Shown piece after piece: positions 37,053 to 46,456 of a stretch of 64,000 nt of DNA. Made by a program: the position numbers and the translations under genes. The notes beneath the pieces were generated by a model. That model was not told the DNA's origin, searched no databases, and saw nothing but the letters and a program-made list of their open reading frames with translations. Location of the stretch: NCBI GenBank assembly GCA_012517855.1, contig JAAYUD010000082.1, forward strand, positions 1-64,000. The letters run 5' to 3'. This DNA comes from Bacteroidales bacterium (lineage in GTDB: Bacteria > Bacteroidota > Bacteroidia > Bacteroidales > Bacteroidaceae). Position 1 is the stretch's first letter. The number at the start of each line of letters is the position of its first letter.

Positions 37053-37982
37053 ATGGAAGTTATCCGTTTTTCATCTGCAACTTTACATCCCATCTGCGCA
37101 GCGACTATCGGTTTCTTTGATGGAGTGCATCGCGGACATCAGTACTTGATAGATCGTGTCAGAGCTGTTGCCAAACGAGAGAACTGCCGTTCGGCTGTAA
37201 TCACTTTTCCCGCTCCTCCCCAGCAAATAATAAATCCGGCATTCAAAGCACAACTTATCAGTACTTATGAAGAGAAAATTGAGATGCTTTCGGAAAAAGG
37301 TATTGACGAATGTATCATTCTGGATTTTAATAAAGAACTGTCGAGCCTTTCGGCAAAGCAATTTATGAACGACATACTCAAAGAGCAATTTAATGTCGCC
37401 CATTTAATTGTAGGATACGACCATCGTTTCGGACACGATAGACGTGAAGGCTATAATGACTATGTACGTTATGGAGAAGAAATAGGAATAAGCGTAGAAG
37501 CCGTACCTGCTTTCGAATGGCACGACCGTATCATTAGTTCTTCGGCAATACGCCAGTTGTTATACAAAGGTAATATTGAAGAGGCGAACGATGCACTAGG
37601 ATACTCCTATTATATAAAAGGGGAGGTTATAAAAGGACACCAAATGGGTAGAAAGATGGGATTCCCAACAGCCAACATTGCCCTAAACAGCGACGAGAAA
37701 ATTGTGCCGAAAGCAGGAGTCTATGCCGTCAGAGTTCATTCCAAAGGAGAAACCTATGGTGGAATGCTTAATATAGGCCATCGACCCACTCTTGATAACG
37801 GCAATGACACAAGCATAGAAGCACATATTCTCGACTTCGACAAAGATATTTATGGCTGTCCGATCTGTATTTCGTTCATTAAATATATACGAAAAGAACA
37901 AAAGTTCCCGTCTATCGCAGCCTTAATACAACAATTGAATATTGATAAAGAGACAATAGAAAAGATACTTGAAAATGATTGA
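37053..37982 (+). CDS. ribF: Bifunctional riboflavin kinase/FAD synthetase
   Basis: A 309-aa RibF enzyme that makes FMN from riboflavin and FAD from FMN. The N-terminal nucleotidyltransferase domain shows GFFDGVHRGHQYLID and the ISSSAIRQLL segment. The C-terminal flavokinase domain has GRKMGFPTANI and GVYAVRVH. Length is normal for the family. It is the last gene of the plus-strand run, and no FMN riboswitch is visible upstream. Confidence 0.93.
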   Translation: MEVIRFSSATLHPICAATIGFFDGVHRGHQYLIDRVRAVAKRENCRSAVITFPAPPQQIINPAFKAQLISTYEEKIEMLSEKGIDECIILDFNKELSSLSAKQFMNDILKEQFNVAHLIVGYDHRFGHDRREGYNDYVRYGEEIGISVEAVPAFEWHDRIISSSAIRQLLYKGNIEEANDALGYSYYIKGEVIKGHQMGRKMGFPTANIALNSDEKIVPKAGVYAVRVHSKGETYGGMLNIGHRPTLDNGNDTSIEAHILDFDKDIYGCPICISFIKYIRKEQKFPSIAALIQQLNIDKETIEKILEND

Positions 37983-38172
37983 TTAACCAAACGGGGAATC
38001 ATATTGCAATTTGCGCACTCTACATTCGACATCTCTGCCACGGTGGTCAATGCGCTGCCTAAAATGCTTTTAAACGCTTCGTGATATCTTTCTAAAAGGA
38101 TGAAGTCTGTGAGACATACTGACGAAAGTTGGTTCACCTCAGAGAGGTTTTATCTCTTTGTCCCGAGAAGAA

Positions 38173-38268
38173 TGTCGTTCCACATATGTGAGTTGATCGA
38201 ATCACATATGTGAGTCGATCGTTCCATATATGTGATTCGATCAACTCACATATGTGGAACGACAAAAC
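38173..38268. repeat. 22-bp-step palindromic element D (92-bp near-perfect palindrome)
   Basis: Perfect 37-bp arms (38173-38209 and 38228-38264) flank an 18-nt centre. The arms are made of CACATATGTG-like cores starting at 38181, 38203, 38225 and 38247, exactly 22 bp apart. GATC-centred secondary cores lie 11 bp off phase at 38196.5, 38218.5 and 38240.5. The structure alternates two short palindromes every 11 bp. It could form a long cruciform or RNA hairpin. No function is known to me. Confidence 0.9.
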
Positions 38269-38509
38269 CTTAATGAGCCAACAGAAATACCTTAAATACG
38301 ACAATCCTGATTCAATAAGATGTGTACAAAAAACCTTCTCTCAGAAAAGAGCCGGATCACTTCCATGCACGGGCAGTGAGCAAAGAAGTCATTACCTACA
38401 AGCAATTAAAAATGAGTTGAAAGGAGTTTCGGCACGGTGCACACACCACAGATGCCGGATGATGACTTAATCGGTTGATATACGAAGTGGGCGATCCAAG
38501 TTTCATAAT

Positions 38510-38596
38510 ACGTTATCAGTAAGCAAGATAACGTCATTTCGAGGTCCCAAAAACAAGTCACACCTGTATATGTTATTCATAGTCAACAAGATAACA
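38510..38596. repeat. Pair of related hairpins in the ribF-comF gap
   Basis: ACGTTATC (38510-38517) pairs with GATAACGT (38527-38534). About 60 bp later TGTTAT (38571) pairs with ATAACA (38591-38596), both right arms following CAAG. The two look like diverged copies of one structure, possibly a terminator pair for the convergent genes. Confidence 0.45.
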
Positions 38597-38842
38597 TGAC
38601 GGATACTTCAGCAACAATAAAAAACAACAGAACTGCCATCACCTGAATAATTCATACTTGAGCCGACATAAGAAGAAAGGTAAAAGCGATTCAAATACAA
38701 TAAGTGGGTGGTAATGATGGCGTTATTGCCCCTTTATCATTGTGACAGCAATGCCTCAGCGTCCGAAATATGTTTAGAAATAGGATAAGCTTTTATTCTA
38801 ATGAACTATCGGGAGCAGAAATATCATTAAAGCTATAACCTT

Positions 38843-39550
38843 TTATTGAGCAGCAACGGCCAATGTGAGTAAACTGACTTTCGCCTCTTTGAGAGTGGCA
38901 AAACTTTCGATAAAAGCCAATGCTGTTGCTCCAGTAGTGACAACATCGTCAATAACTAAAATATGTTTGCCTTCAAGACGTTCGGGGTGCTCGAGTTGAA
39001 AGATTTGCTGAACATTCTCCCATCTTTGAAAAGGTGTTTTCCGTGTTTGCGTTTCGACGTGTTTTACACGCTTCACAGCATGCATTTCGATTGGCAAATC
39101 GGTGACATGAGAAACTCCTTTGGCAATCCACTCGCTTTGATTATATCCACGAATCCGTTGCCGTTTTGGATGAAGTACAACTGGCATCAACAAATCAATT
39201 CCATCAAAGAAATTCGATTGTTGTAGCAACTCTGCCGCCATATTTCGCCCCATAACCTCTCCTATTTCCTTTTTACCACCATATTTAATTGCGTGAATAA
39301 TCTTTCGCATTTCACTACCTCGATAGTAATAAAAATAAGATGTAGCCTTGATTAGGTTTATCCGCCCCCAGAATAGACGTTCAACAGGATTTTCGGACAA
39401 TAAATGATAATTCGTACGAGGCAGATTCAGAAGACAAGAGGTACATAAAAAATCCTCACCGCGCACCAGTGGAGAATCACAGACAGTGCAACAGCGAGGA
39501 AATAAAAGGTTTATCAGCGAACTGATATACGTAAAAACTTTATTCAACAT
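38843..39550 (-). CDS. comF: ComF-family phosphoribosyltransferase-like protein
   Basis: A 235-aa ComF/GntX-type protein. Its N-terminus has a zinc-finger-like Cys set (LFPRCCTVCDSPL, FLCTSCLLNLP). The C-terminal phosphoribosyltransferase signature is HILVIDDVVTTGATA. ComF is linked to DNA uptake, although its exact biochemical role is unclear. Its ATG overlaps the typA stop in a TAATG junction, so it is translationally coupled to typA. Confidence 0.88.
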   Translation of the reverse strand: MLNKVFTYISSLINLLFPRCCTVCDSPLVRGEDFLCTSCLLNLPRTNYHLLSENPVERLFWGRINLIKATSYFYYYRGSEMRKIIHAIKYGGKKEIGEVMGRNMAAELLQQSNFFDGIDLLMPVVLHPKRQRIRGYNQSEWIAKGVSHVTDLPIEMHAVKRVKHVETQTRKTPFQRWENVQQIFQLEHPERLEGKHILVIDDVVTTGATALAFIESFATLKEAKVSLLTLAVAAQ

Positions 39551-41346
39551 TACCGACCCGCACGTTTGCGTTCCAATTCGTCAAGAATTATTTTACGCAT
39601 TCTCATGTGCTTAGGTGTAACTTCTACATATTCGTCTTCTTTGATATATTCCAACGCTTCTTCAAGCGAAAATTGAACAGGAGGAATAAGACGAGCTTTA
39701 TCGTCGGCTCCCGAAGCACGCATATTGGTTAGCTTTTTGGACTTCGTTACGTTTACGACTAAATCGTTGTCTTTATTATGCTCTCCGACAACTTGACCGC
39801 CATAAACCTCTTCTTGTGGGAAAATAAAGAAACGTCCTCTATCTTGCAACTTGTCAATAGCATAAGCGAAAGCCGTTCCGCCTTCCAAAGCAACTAATGA
39901 GCCATTGAGACGACGGTTAATTTCGCCTTTATAAGGTTGATACTCTTTATATCGATGAGCCATAACAGCCTCACCCGCAGATGCAGTAAGAACATTGGTT
40001 CGCAGTCCGATGATACCACGCGAAGGAATTTCGAATTCCAAATTAACGCGTTCTCCTTGATTAGTCATCATCAACAAATTACCTTTACGGCGGGTTACCA
40101 TATCAATAATTTTACTACTATATTCTTCGGATACATTAATGGTAAGTTCCTCTACCGGTTCGCACTTAACGCCATCGATCTCTTTGTAAATAACTTGAGG
40201 TTGACCTACTTGCAACTCGTATCCCTCACGACGCATTGTCTCGACAAGTACAGAAAGATGAAGCACACCACGTCCGGAGACGATCCATTTACCTTCCACT
40301 TCACCACTTTTTACCCTAAGAGCCAAATTCTTCTCCAATTCTTTATTCAAACGGTCTTGTATATGCCTAGAAGTAACGAATTTTCCATCCTGACCATAAA
40401 AAGGCGAGTCGTTGATAGCAAAGAGCATACTCATTGTGGGCTCGTCAATAGTAATTGGAGGTAGCGCTTCCGGATTTTCAAAATCGCATACCGTATCACC
40501 TATCTCGAAGCCATCAATACCAACCAAAGCACAAATGTCACCCGACGAAACTTCGCTCTTACGGGCACGTCCCATGCCTTCAAAGACATGCAGTTCTTTG
40601 ATTTTAGATTTTTGTTTAGTACCGTCACGCTTAACGAGTGTAATATCCATTCCTTCGCGCAGAGTTCCACGATGGACACGTCCTACCGCAATACGACCGG
40701 TATAAGAAGAAAAATCGAGCGAAGTAATCAACATCTGAGGAGTACCTTCCAATTGTGTTGGAGCGGGTATATTCTCGAGAATACTATCCAATAATGGAAT
40801 AATATTGTCGGTCGGTTTTCTCCAATCGGTATTCATCCAGCCATTCTTTGCCGAACCATAAATAGTAGGGAAATTGAGCTGATCGTCTGTAGCGCTAAGA
40901 TTATACATTAACTCCCAAATCATATCGCGTACTTCCTCAGGGCGGCAGTTAGGTTTATCAACCTTGTTGATGACAACAATCGGTTTGAGACCGATTTCGA
41001 GTGCCTTCTGCAACACAAAGCGAGTTTGCGGCATAGGCCCCTCAAAAGCATCAACCAAGAGCAAACAGCCATCTGCCATATTGAGCACACGTTCTACCTC
41101 ACCCCCAAAATCGCTATGTCCTGGGGTATCTATAATATTAATCTTTACATCTTTGTAATTGATCGAAACGTTTTTGGAAAGAATCGTTATCCCTCGTTCA
41201 CGCTCCAAATCATTGTTATCCAGTATCAGGGTACCCTTCTCCTGATTAGCACGGAACAAATGGCCCGCTAACAACATCTTATCTACCAGCGTGGTTTTGC
41301 CATGATCGACATGGGCAATAATTGCAATATTTCTAATATTTTGCAT
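39550..41346 (-). CDS. typA: Translational GTPase BipA/TypA
   Basis: A 598-aa ribosome-associated GTPase. The G1 motif is [11 protein letters not shown]3 is [12 protein letters not shown] and G4 is [15 protein letters not shown]-like domains and the BipA-specific C-terminus follow ([15 protein letters not shown]). It assists ribosome assembly and stress translation. The gene runs opposite rpsO, sharing a 150-bp divergent promoter region, and is directly followed by comF with a 1-bp overlap. Confidence 0.95.
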   Translation of the reverse strand: MQNIRNIAIIAHVDHGKTTLVDKMLLAGHLFRANQEKGTLILDNNDLERERGITILSKNVSINYKDVKINIIDTPGHSDFGGEVERVLNMADGCLLLVDAFEGPMPQTRFVLQKALEIGLKPIVVINKVDKPNCRPEEVRDMIWELMYNLSATDDQLNFPTIYGSAKNGWMNTDWRKPTDNIIPLLDSILENIPAPTQLEGTPQMLITSLDFSSYTGRIAVGRVHRGTLREGMDITLVKRDGTKQKSKIKELHVFEGMGRARKSEVSSGDICALVGIDGFEIGDTVCDFENPEALPPITIDEPTMSMLFAINDSPFYGQDGKFVTSRHIQDRLNKELEKNLALRVKSGEVEGKWIVSGRGVLHLSVLVETMRREGYELQVGQPQVIYKEIDGVKCEPVEELTINVSEEYSSKIIDMVTRRKGNLLMMTNQGERVNLEFEIPSRGIIGLRTNVLTASAGEAVMAHRYKEYQPYKGEINRRLNGSLVALEGGTAFAYAIDKLQDRGRFFIFPQEEVYGGQVVGEHNKDNDLVVNVTKSKKLTNMRASGADDKARLIPPVQFSLEEALEYIKEDEYVEVTPKHMRMRKIILDELERKRAGR

Positions 41347-41364
41347 ATAAAACTAATTTGACTG

Positions 41365-41372
41365 CAAAGTTA
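41365..41372 (-). promoter_or_regulatory. Probable -7 box for typA-comF
   Basis: On the minus strand this reads TAACTTTG, a TAnnTTTG match, 19 bp upstream of the typA ATG. No good -33 element was found. Confidence 0.45.
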
Positions 41373-41423
41373 CTACAAAATCAGGTAAATACTAACTTTC
41401 TCTAAAAAAAATAGCATAAAGCA

Positions 41424-41453
41424 TTGAAATATAAAAGGTAATTCATACCTTTG
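41424..41453 (+). promoter_or_regulatory. Promoter for rpsO
   Basis: TTG at 41424-41426, 19 nt, then TACCTTTG at 41446-41453 match the Bacteroidales consensus. The predicted leader is about 37 nt. Confidence 0.65.
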
Positions 41454-41496
41454 CACCCACGAAAATCATTTTTTATATTAAAAAAAGCAATAAATT

Positions 41497-41766
41497 ATGT
41501 ATTTAGACGCTGAAACAAAAAAAGAAATCTTCGGTAAGTACGGAAAGTCCAACACTGATACTGGCTCATCAGAAGCTCAGATTGCTTTGTTTTCATACCG
41601 TATTACCCATCTGACTGAGCACCTAAAGCTCAACAGAAAAGATTATAGCACAGAAAGAGCATTGACCATGTTGGTTGGCAAACGTCGTCGTTTGCTAGAC
41701 TATTTGAAAGACAGAGATATCGAAAGATATCGTGCTATCGTTAAAGCTCTCGGATTGCGTAGATAA
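41497..41766 (+). CDS. rpsO: Ribosomal protein S15
   Basis: An 89-aa S15 protein of the small ribosomal subunit that binds 16S rRNA. The family pattern is clear: [37 protein letters not shown] and [12 protein letters not shown]. It is a single-gene unit with its own promoter and a strong terminator. Elsewhere S15 represses its own translation; no such leader fold was checked. Confidence 0.97.
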   Translation: MYLDAETKKEIFGKYGKSNTDTGSSEAQIALFSYRITHLTEHLKLNRKDYSTERALTMLVGKRRRLLDYLKDRDIERYRAIVKALGLRR

Positions 41767-41788
41767 TTTATCTATCAGCAAAAAAATT

Positions 41789-41825
41789 AAAGGCCGCCTC
41801 ATCATAAAGATGAAAGCGGCCTTTT
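41789..41825 (+). terminator. Rho-independent terminator of rpsO
   Basis: AAAGGCCGC (41789-41797) pairs with 41816-41824, and the stem ends in TTTT. It may also serve the convergent sufE unit, since the left side is A-rich. Confidence 0.85.
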
Positions 41826-41875
41826 CTTATTCCAATATTTCTCCTTTAACTCACTAGCAAAAGAAGGGAAAGCCT

Positions 41876-42298
41876 TTAAATACCCTTTGTTTTATAAGCC
41901 AAAGCATACATCCGCATTTGTTTTACCATAGCAAGCAAACCGTTGCTGCGAGTCGGAGAAAGATGCTCTTTCAATCCTATCTTTTCAATAAAATAGAGAT
42001 CCGCATTAAGAATCTCATCGGGTGTATGTCCCGAAAGCACTCTAATCAGGAGTGTAACAATACCTTTTACAATCAAAGCATCACTTTCTGCGGTAAAAAT
42101 AAGTTTCCCGTCTTTGACATCGCATTGAAGCCATACCCGACTTTGACATCCATCAATAAGATTTTCTTCTGTCTTATACTTTTCGTCCAAAGATTGTTGG
42201 TCATTGCCCATATCGATAAGCATCTGGTAACGATCCATCCAATCATCAAAATCACTAAATTCGCTGACTATTTCGTCTTGTTGTTCGTTGATTGTCAT
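41876..42298 (-). CDS. sufE: SufE-family cysteine desulfurase sulfur acceptor
   Basis: A 140-aa SufE protein that takes sulfane sulfur from SufS for Fe-S cluster assembly. The active Cys51 lies in LIDGCQSRVW, and the family segment VKGIVTLLIRVLSGHTPDEI is present. Length fits. It starts 17 bp after the M28 gene ends and is probably cotranscribed with it; the suf operon itself is not in the window. Confidence 0.9.
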   Translation of the reverse strand: MTINEQQDEIVSEFSDFDDWMDRYQMLIDMGNDQQSLDEKYKTEENLIDGCQSRVWLQCDVKDGKLIFTAESDALIVKGIVTLLIRVLSGHTPDEILNADLYFIEKIGLKEHLSPTRSNGLLAMVKQMRMYALAYKTKGI

Positions 42299-42315
42299 TC
42301 TATTTATTTATTTTT

Positions 42316-43296
42316 CTACTTCTCATTATAAATTACTTGCATCACCGTCTGCCCTACCGCTTTAAGTGTTGCTTTATCAATATGATCCATATTATCGGCA
42401 AGTGTATGCCACGTAGGAGTGAAACTACCATCCTTACTATATGGAATAATATCTGCTGTAGGGATATTGGCCATTTGATTGATAAAGACATGATCGTCTG
42501 TAACTTGAGAGCCTTGCTCATTAACAAAATACTGACCATAGCCAAGACTCGCAGCAGCCTTCCACAACTTACGGTTGATTGCCGAAGCATACTGTTCGGA
42601 ATAAACTTCTTTGTGAAACACAGACCCCTTGCCCCCTACCATATCAAGTAGTATGCCGAAACGTGCCGTATAGCCGTCAACATGAGGATTGCGAGCCCAA
42701 TACTGAGCACCTAATGCCCACGAACTTTCATCATCTTTCTTCTCGAATTGAGGAATACCATAATCTTCGGCGTCCAGAAAAATAATATCAATACCCATTT
42801 CGGGTTGTTGTTTCTGAATGAGACGGGCAATCTCGAGCAACACACCAACACCACTTGCACCATCATTGGCCGCCAAGATTGGTTTATGCCAATTTGCTTT
42901 ATCAGGATCATTGTCTGCCCATGGACGAGAGTCCCAATGAGAAAAGAGCGCAATACGTTTCTTACTCTCCGGTTTAAATGAACCGACGATATTGACCGAT
43001 TTCAAGATCGTCCCATCGTAACCGGCAAGGTCACACTTTTGCAAAGTTACCGTAGCGCCATAACTTTTCAATTTCGCCGAAAGATAATCGGCACAATCCT
43101 TATGTGCTTTACTGTTGGGTATACGAGGTCCGAAATCAACTTGTGCCTTTACATAATGATAAGCACTATCGGCATTGAATACCGGGACATTGACCGATGC
43201 AACCGCAACTTCTGTCGTTTTGCTTTTCCCACCACCGCAAGATACAAATCCCACAGCGCCGAGACAGACAGAAAGGAAAAGAGTAAAATTCTTCAT
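42316..43296 (-). CDS. M28-fold glutaminyl cyclase / zinc aminopeptidase lipoprotein
   Basis: A 326-aa lipoprotein (signal ending FVSC) of the M28 metallopeptidase fold. Zinc-site segments are FSHWDSRPWADNDPD, LAANDGASGVGVLLE and IIFLDAEDYG. These match the type II glutaminyl cyclases described from Porphyromonas and other Bacteroidetes, which form N-terminal pyroglutamate on exported proteins. A leucyl-aminopeptidase activity is the alternative annotation. Several secreted proteins in this window start with Gln after the predicted cleavage site, which supports the cyclase role. Confidence 0.8.
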   Translation of the reverse strand: MKNFTLFLSVCLGAVGFVSCGGGKSKTTEVAVASVNVPVFNADSAYHYVKAQVDFGPRIPNSKAHKDCADYLSAKLKSYGATVTLQKCDLAGYDGTILKSVNIVGSFKPESKKRIALFSHWDSRPWADNDPDKANWHKPILAANDGASGVGVLLEIARLIQKQQPEMGIDIIFLDAEDYGIPQFEKKDDESSWALGAQYWARNPHVDGYTARFGILLDMVGGKGSVFHKEVYSEQYASAINRKLWKAAASLGYGQYFVNEQGSQVTDDHVFINQMANIPTADIIPYSKDGSFTPTWHTLADNMDHIDKATLKAVGQTVMQVIYNEK

Positions 43297-43314
43297 AACT
43301 TTGCTATTTTGCTA

Positions 43315-43322
43315 CAAAAATA
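43315..43322 (-). promoter_or_regulatory. Possible -7 box for M28-sufE
   Basis: The minus strand reads TATTTTTG, matching TAnnTTTG, 19 bp before the M28 ATG. The spacing to a CAA at 43349 is too long for a standard -33 element. Confidence 0.35.
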
Positions 43323-43383
43323 CACATTTTACCTTTAGAAGGCATTCACAATATACAAAATTATAACATATAATAGTAGATAA

Positions 43384-44097
43384 CTAGCTCTGTCCATCCA
43401 AAAACTTTTGGAAATTAGTTTTATAACTATCACTCACGGGAATATACGTCTTTTCGAAGACAATGCGTCCGTGATCAATAACCCGTATCTTACTCTTTTG
43501 TACAATATACGATCGATGTACTCTGATAAACCTCGAAGCAGGCAAAAGTTGCTCCATCGCTTTCATATTCATAAGAGACAATATAGGGCGAGGAACACCT
43601 TCAATATAAATTTTCACATAATCTTTGAGACCTTCTACATAGAGTATTTTGGCAAGCTCTATCTGAATGAGTTTATATTCGCTTTTCACAAAAATACTTT
43701 GAATTTCTTTCTCTTCACCAGGACCTTTAGGCTGTGCCATTTCAAACCATTGCAATGCTTTATTGGCGGCTTCCAGGAAATCGACATAAGATATAGGTTT
43801 GAGCAAGTAATCGAGAGCATTGACTCGATAACCATCAAGCGCATATTGTCCAAAAGCCGTTGTAAATATTACTCTAGTACGAACAGGCAACATCTTCGAG
43901 AATTCCAATCCGTTCAATTCGGGCATTTGAATATCCAGGAACAACAAATCGACTTCATTATCCGGTAATTCTTTCATAGCCAAAATAGCATTAGCATACC
44001 TTCCTGTTAACTTCAGAAAAGGAGTCTTTTCGACATAACTTTGCAATAACCCGAGCGCCAATGGCTCGTCGTCAACGATGGCACAACGCAGTATCAT
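43384..44097 (-). CDS. LytTR-family response regulator
   Basis: A 237-aa response regulator. The receiver domain (1-120) has the acidic pair at 9-11 (VDDEP), phosphoacceptor Asp55 in LLFLDIQMPELNG and Lys in YLLKPISY. The C-terminal LytTR DNA-binding domain (about 135-235) has FIRVHRSYIVQKSKI. It overlaps the histidine-kinase gene by 26 bp, so the two form a cognate pair. Being downstream of an efflux operon suggests it controls or responds to that transporter. Confidence 0.92.
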   Translation of the reverse strand: MILRCAIVDDEPLALGLLQSYVEKTPFLKLTGRYANAILAMKELPDNEVDLLFLDIQMPELNGLEFSKMLPVRTRVIFTTAFGQYALDGYRVNALDYLLKPISYVDFLEAANKALQWFEMAQPKGPGEEKEIQSIFVKSEYKLIQIELAKILYVEGLKDYVKIYIEGVPRPILSLMNMKAMEQLLPASRFIRVHRSYIVQKSKIRVIDHGRIVFEKTYIPVSDSYKTNFQKFLDGQS

Positions 44098-45139
44098 GGT
44101 ATATTATTATTTTAGAAAAATATTCTTTCCCGTCGGGCGAGATACCCTTTTCCCAATTATAACGACCGGCATAAATCAATTCGAGACGTTTGCCCACTTG
44201 TTCCAGTCCAATACCGGAACCACTTTTATCGTTTTGCTTTTTCGGATAATTACTATTGCGTATTTCACAAGTAACATCACCATCTATCTCCGACATTTTG
44301 ATATTGATATAGCTCCTTTCAGAAGGTGAAATTCCATGTTTGAAAGCATTTTCTATAAGCGAAATGAAAAGAAGCGGCGCTATCATGACCGTATCATCGG
44401 AAGGAACGTCAAAATCAACGTCGATCGTCACATTATCGGTCACTCGAATACGCATCAATTCAATGTAGTTCTTCATAAAATCCACTTCCTTACTGAGCAA
44501 CACATAGTCTTGTTGATCCTCGTAAAGCACATGACGCAACAAACGGCTCAATTCTTCTACTACCTGCTGAGCTTTGTCCGTATCAAAAGCAATCAGTGCA
44601 TAAATATTATTAAGCGTATTGAGCAAAAAGTGAGGATTCAATTGATTACGCAAATTCTTCAATTCAGCTTCGGCTCTATTTTTCTCCGCTTCACGACGGG
44701 CCTCGTCAGATTTTATCCAACGTTGGCTCATCCTTATAGCCACACTAAGTCCGATAAACAAAACAGAGGTTATGAAGAACTGGAAATACATAGGCCATTT
44801 AGGAGGATGATGTCGCCAATGTTCATAAAACGTATCGGGAAACAAGACATAACAGCCATACTGCCACAGCAATATTAGTCCTAAAGACAAAGTAACTATC
44901 AACACATTGAAAGCATAAAAGCTTTTTACCTTGTCTTTAAATAGAATCTGAGGAATCAAAAGAGAATAGTTCAGATAAAAAGGCAACATAAAAATAACCT
45001 GAACACCCAGCATCCGTAAAAGATGTCCAAAATCTTGATTCCAATTTCCCGTATGCTCAATGAAGCAGAGGGGGAATATAATAACAATTCCCCAACAAAT
45101 GACATGTATCATGAAAGAACGTCTCATCAATATACTCAT
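44072..45139 (-). CDS. LytS-like membrane sensor histidine kinase
   Basis: A kinase of about 355 aa with four N-terminal membrane helices, a short coiled coil and a His_kinase domain whose phosphorylated His lies in LRNQLNPHFLLNTLNNIYAL. The ATP-binding N box is SLIENAFKHGI and the G box SGIGLEQVGKRL. The frame opens with a GTG at 45151, but a TAnnTTTG box at 45154-45161 puts transcription start near 45147, so the ATG at 45139 is preferred. It pairs with the overlapping LytTR regulator. Confidence 0.88.
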   Translation of the reverse strand: MSILMRRSFMIHVICWGIVIIFPLCFIEHTGNWNQDFGHLLRMLGVQVIFMLPFYLNYSLLIPQILFKDKVKSFYAFNVLIVTLSLGLILLWQYGCYVLFPDTFYEHWRHHPPKWPMYFQFFITSVLFIGLSVAIRMSQRWIKSDEARREAEKNRAEAELKNLRNQLNPHFLLNTLNNIYALIAFDTDKAQQVVEELSRLLRHVLYEDQQDYVLLSKEVDFMKNYIELMRIRVTDNVTIDVDFDVPSDDTVMIAPLLFISLIENAFKHGISPSERSYINIKMSEIDGDVTCEIRNSNYPKKQNDKSGSGIGLEQVGKRLELIYAGRYNWEKGISPDGKEYFSKIIIYHDTALCHR

Positions 45140-45153
45140 TATCTGTTTCACTG

Positions 45154-45161
45154 CAAATATA
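45154..45161 (-). promoter_or_regulatory. Possible -7 box for the LytS-LytT pair
   Basis: The minus strand reads TATATTTG directly before the kinase start region. It would give an internal promoter between the efflux genes and the two-component genes. No -33 element at proper spacing. Confidence 0.35.
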
Positions 45162-45227
45162 ACTAATTATTCAAAAGGATGGTTCGAACCTTCTATCTTA
45201 AATCATCCCGTCCTTTATTATTGTTAT

Positions 45228-46448
45228 TTATTCATAACGAATAGCCTCTATAGGATCCAAATTGGCAGCCTTTTTTGCAGGATACCATCCGAAAAAGATA
45301 CCTGTAAGAGTACATACAATAAACGAAAGAGCCACTGTCCAAAGTTGTATACTGATAGGCCAATGGGCTAAGAACTTAACAACAAACGAAGCACCGACAC
45401 CCAACACAACCCCTATCAAACCTCCTGTGATACTAATAAGAATCGCTTCAATCAAGAACTGGCTCAAAATATCGACGCCTCTTGCACCAACGCTCATTCG
45501 AAGTCCAATCTCGCGAGTCCTTTCAGTTACAGATACGTACATGATATTCATTATTCCAATTCCACCAACGATCAATGAGATGCCAGCGATGCAAGCCAAC
45601 AACGTTGTCATCAATCCTGTTGTAGAATTCATCATAGAGCTCAACTCCTCCTGAGAACGAATATTAAAATCGTCATTATCACTCGTTTTCAGTTTATGAT
45701 CGGCCCGCAAAATATCTGTCAAATCTTTTATGGCATCCTGCGTCATATCTTCTGTGATAGCCGAAGCAAAGATTCCTTGCAAATAGGTTTGCGCCTGAAT
45801 TCTTTTCATTACAGTAGTGTATGGAGCCAGAACGACATCATCTTGATCTTGCCCCATAGAATTATAACCTTTAGATTTCAGCACTCCGACAACGCGAAAA
45901 GGGATACTGTTAAAACGTATAATTTGTCCCACGGGGTCTTCCCCATTGGGAAATAAATTCGTAGCAATCGTTTTACCGATAACACAGACCTTGGCAGCCA
46001 CTTTAATATCTTGTTCGGTAAACATTTCGCCGGTTTCTACCGACAGTTGCCTTATTGTAAGATAATCTAAACTAATTCCACTGATGCTCGATGGATAATT
46101 ATTGCTACCCGCAATGTATTGTCCCGAACTAGAAACGCTTGGACTCACGGCTGCCAGATATTTCGCATCCTTACAAATATTCTCATAATCGGTCAGTTTA
46201 AGTGTTTCCATCGAACTGGCACTTTGACGAACACCACCGAACATATCGGCTCCGGGACGAATCATAATCATATTAGACCCCATCTCTGCAATCTGAGCCT
46301 GAATACTTTGCTTCGAACCTTGACCGATGGCAAGCATCGTAATAACTGATGCCACACCGATGATAATGCCAAGCATCGTCAAGAAAGTGCGCATCTTACT
46401 ATTTGAAAGCGCTTTCAACGCTATTTTAAACAAATTAGTTCCGTTCAT
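45228..46448 (-). CDS. MacB/FtsX-type ABC transporter permease
   Basis: A 406-aa MacB-like permease. One N-terminal membrane helix (KMRTFLTMLGIIIGVASVIT) is followed by a large periplasmic domain. Three C-terminal helices form the FtsX domain (GISLIVGGIGIMNIMYVSV, TREIGLRMSVGAR). It works as a mechanotransmission exporter with the ATPase 8 bp upstream, the MacA-like adaptor and the TolC-like channel of the same operon. Likely cargo is a macrolide-like drug, peptide or lipid, not determinable here. Confidence 0.9.
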   Translation of the reverse strand: MNGTNLFKIALKALSNSKMRTFLTMLGIIIGVASVITMLAIGQGSKQSIQAQIAEMGSNMIMIRPGADMFGGVRQSASSMETLKLTDYENICKDAKYLAAVSPSVSSSGQYIAGSNNYPSSISGISLDYLTIRQLSVETGEMFTEQDIKVAAKVCVIGKTIATNLFPNGEDPVGQIIRFNSIPFRVVGVLKSKGYNSMGQDQDDVVLAPYTTVMKRIQAQTYLQGIFASAITEDMTQDAIKDLTDILRADHKLKTSDNDDFNIRSQEELSSMMNSTTGLMTTLLACIAGISLIVGGIGIMNIMYVSVTERTREIGLRMSVGARGVDILSQFLIEAILISITGGLIGVVLGVGASFVVKFLAHWPISIQLWTVALSFIVCTLTGIFFGWYPAKKAANLDPIEAIRYE

Positions 46449-46456
46449 GGCATCTA

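Larger units (their letters stand above)
37983..38842. other. 860-bp convergent intergenic region between ribF and comF
   Basis: This region separates the 3' ends of ribF and comF. It contains the 92-bp palindromic element at 38173-38264 and, further on, two similar hairpins at 38510-38534 and 38571-38596. A weaker AGAGA/TCTCT stem at 38141-38157 may help terminate ribF. A short frame at 38210-38470 lies across the palindrome and looks spurious. No RNA gene is recognised. Confidence 0.7.

Noticed and set aside
38210-38470. 86-codon plus-strand frame beginning inside the 92-bp palindrome
   Set aside because: It starts within the palindrome arm and has no recognisable motif or ribosome-binding region.
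45178-45195. GGTTCGAACC resembling a tRNA T-loop
   Set aside because: No acceptor, D or anticodon arms could be placed around it.
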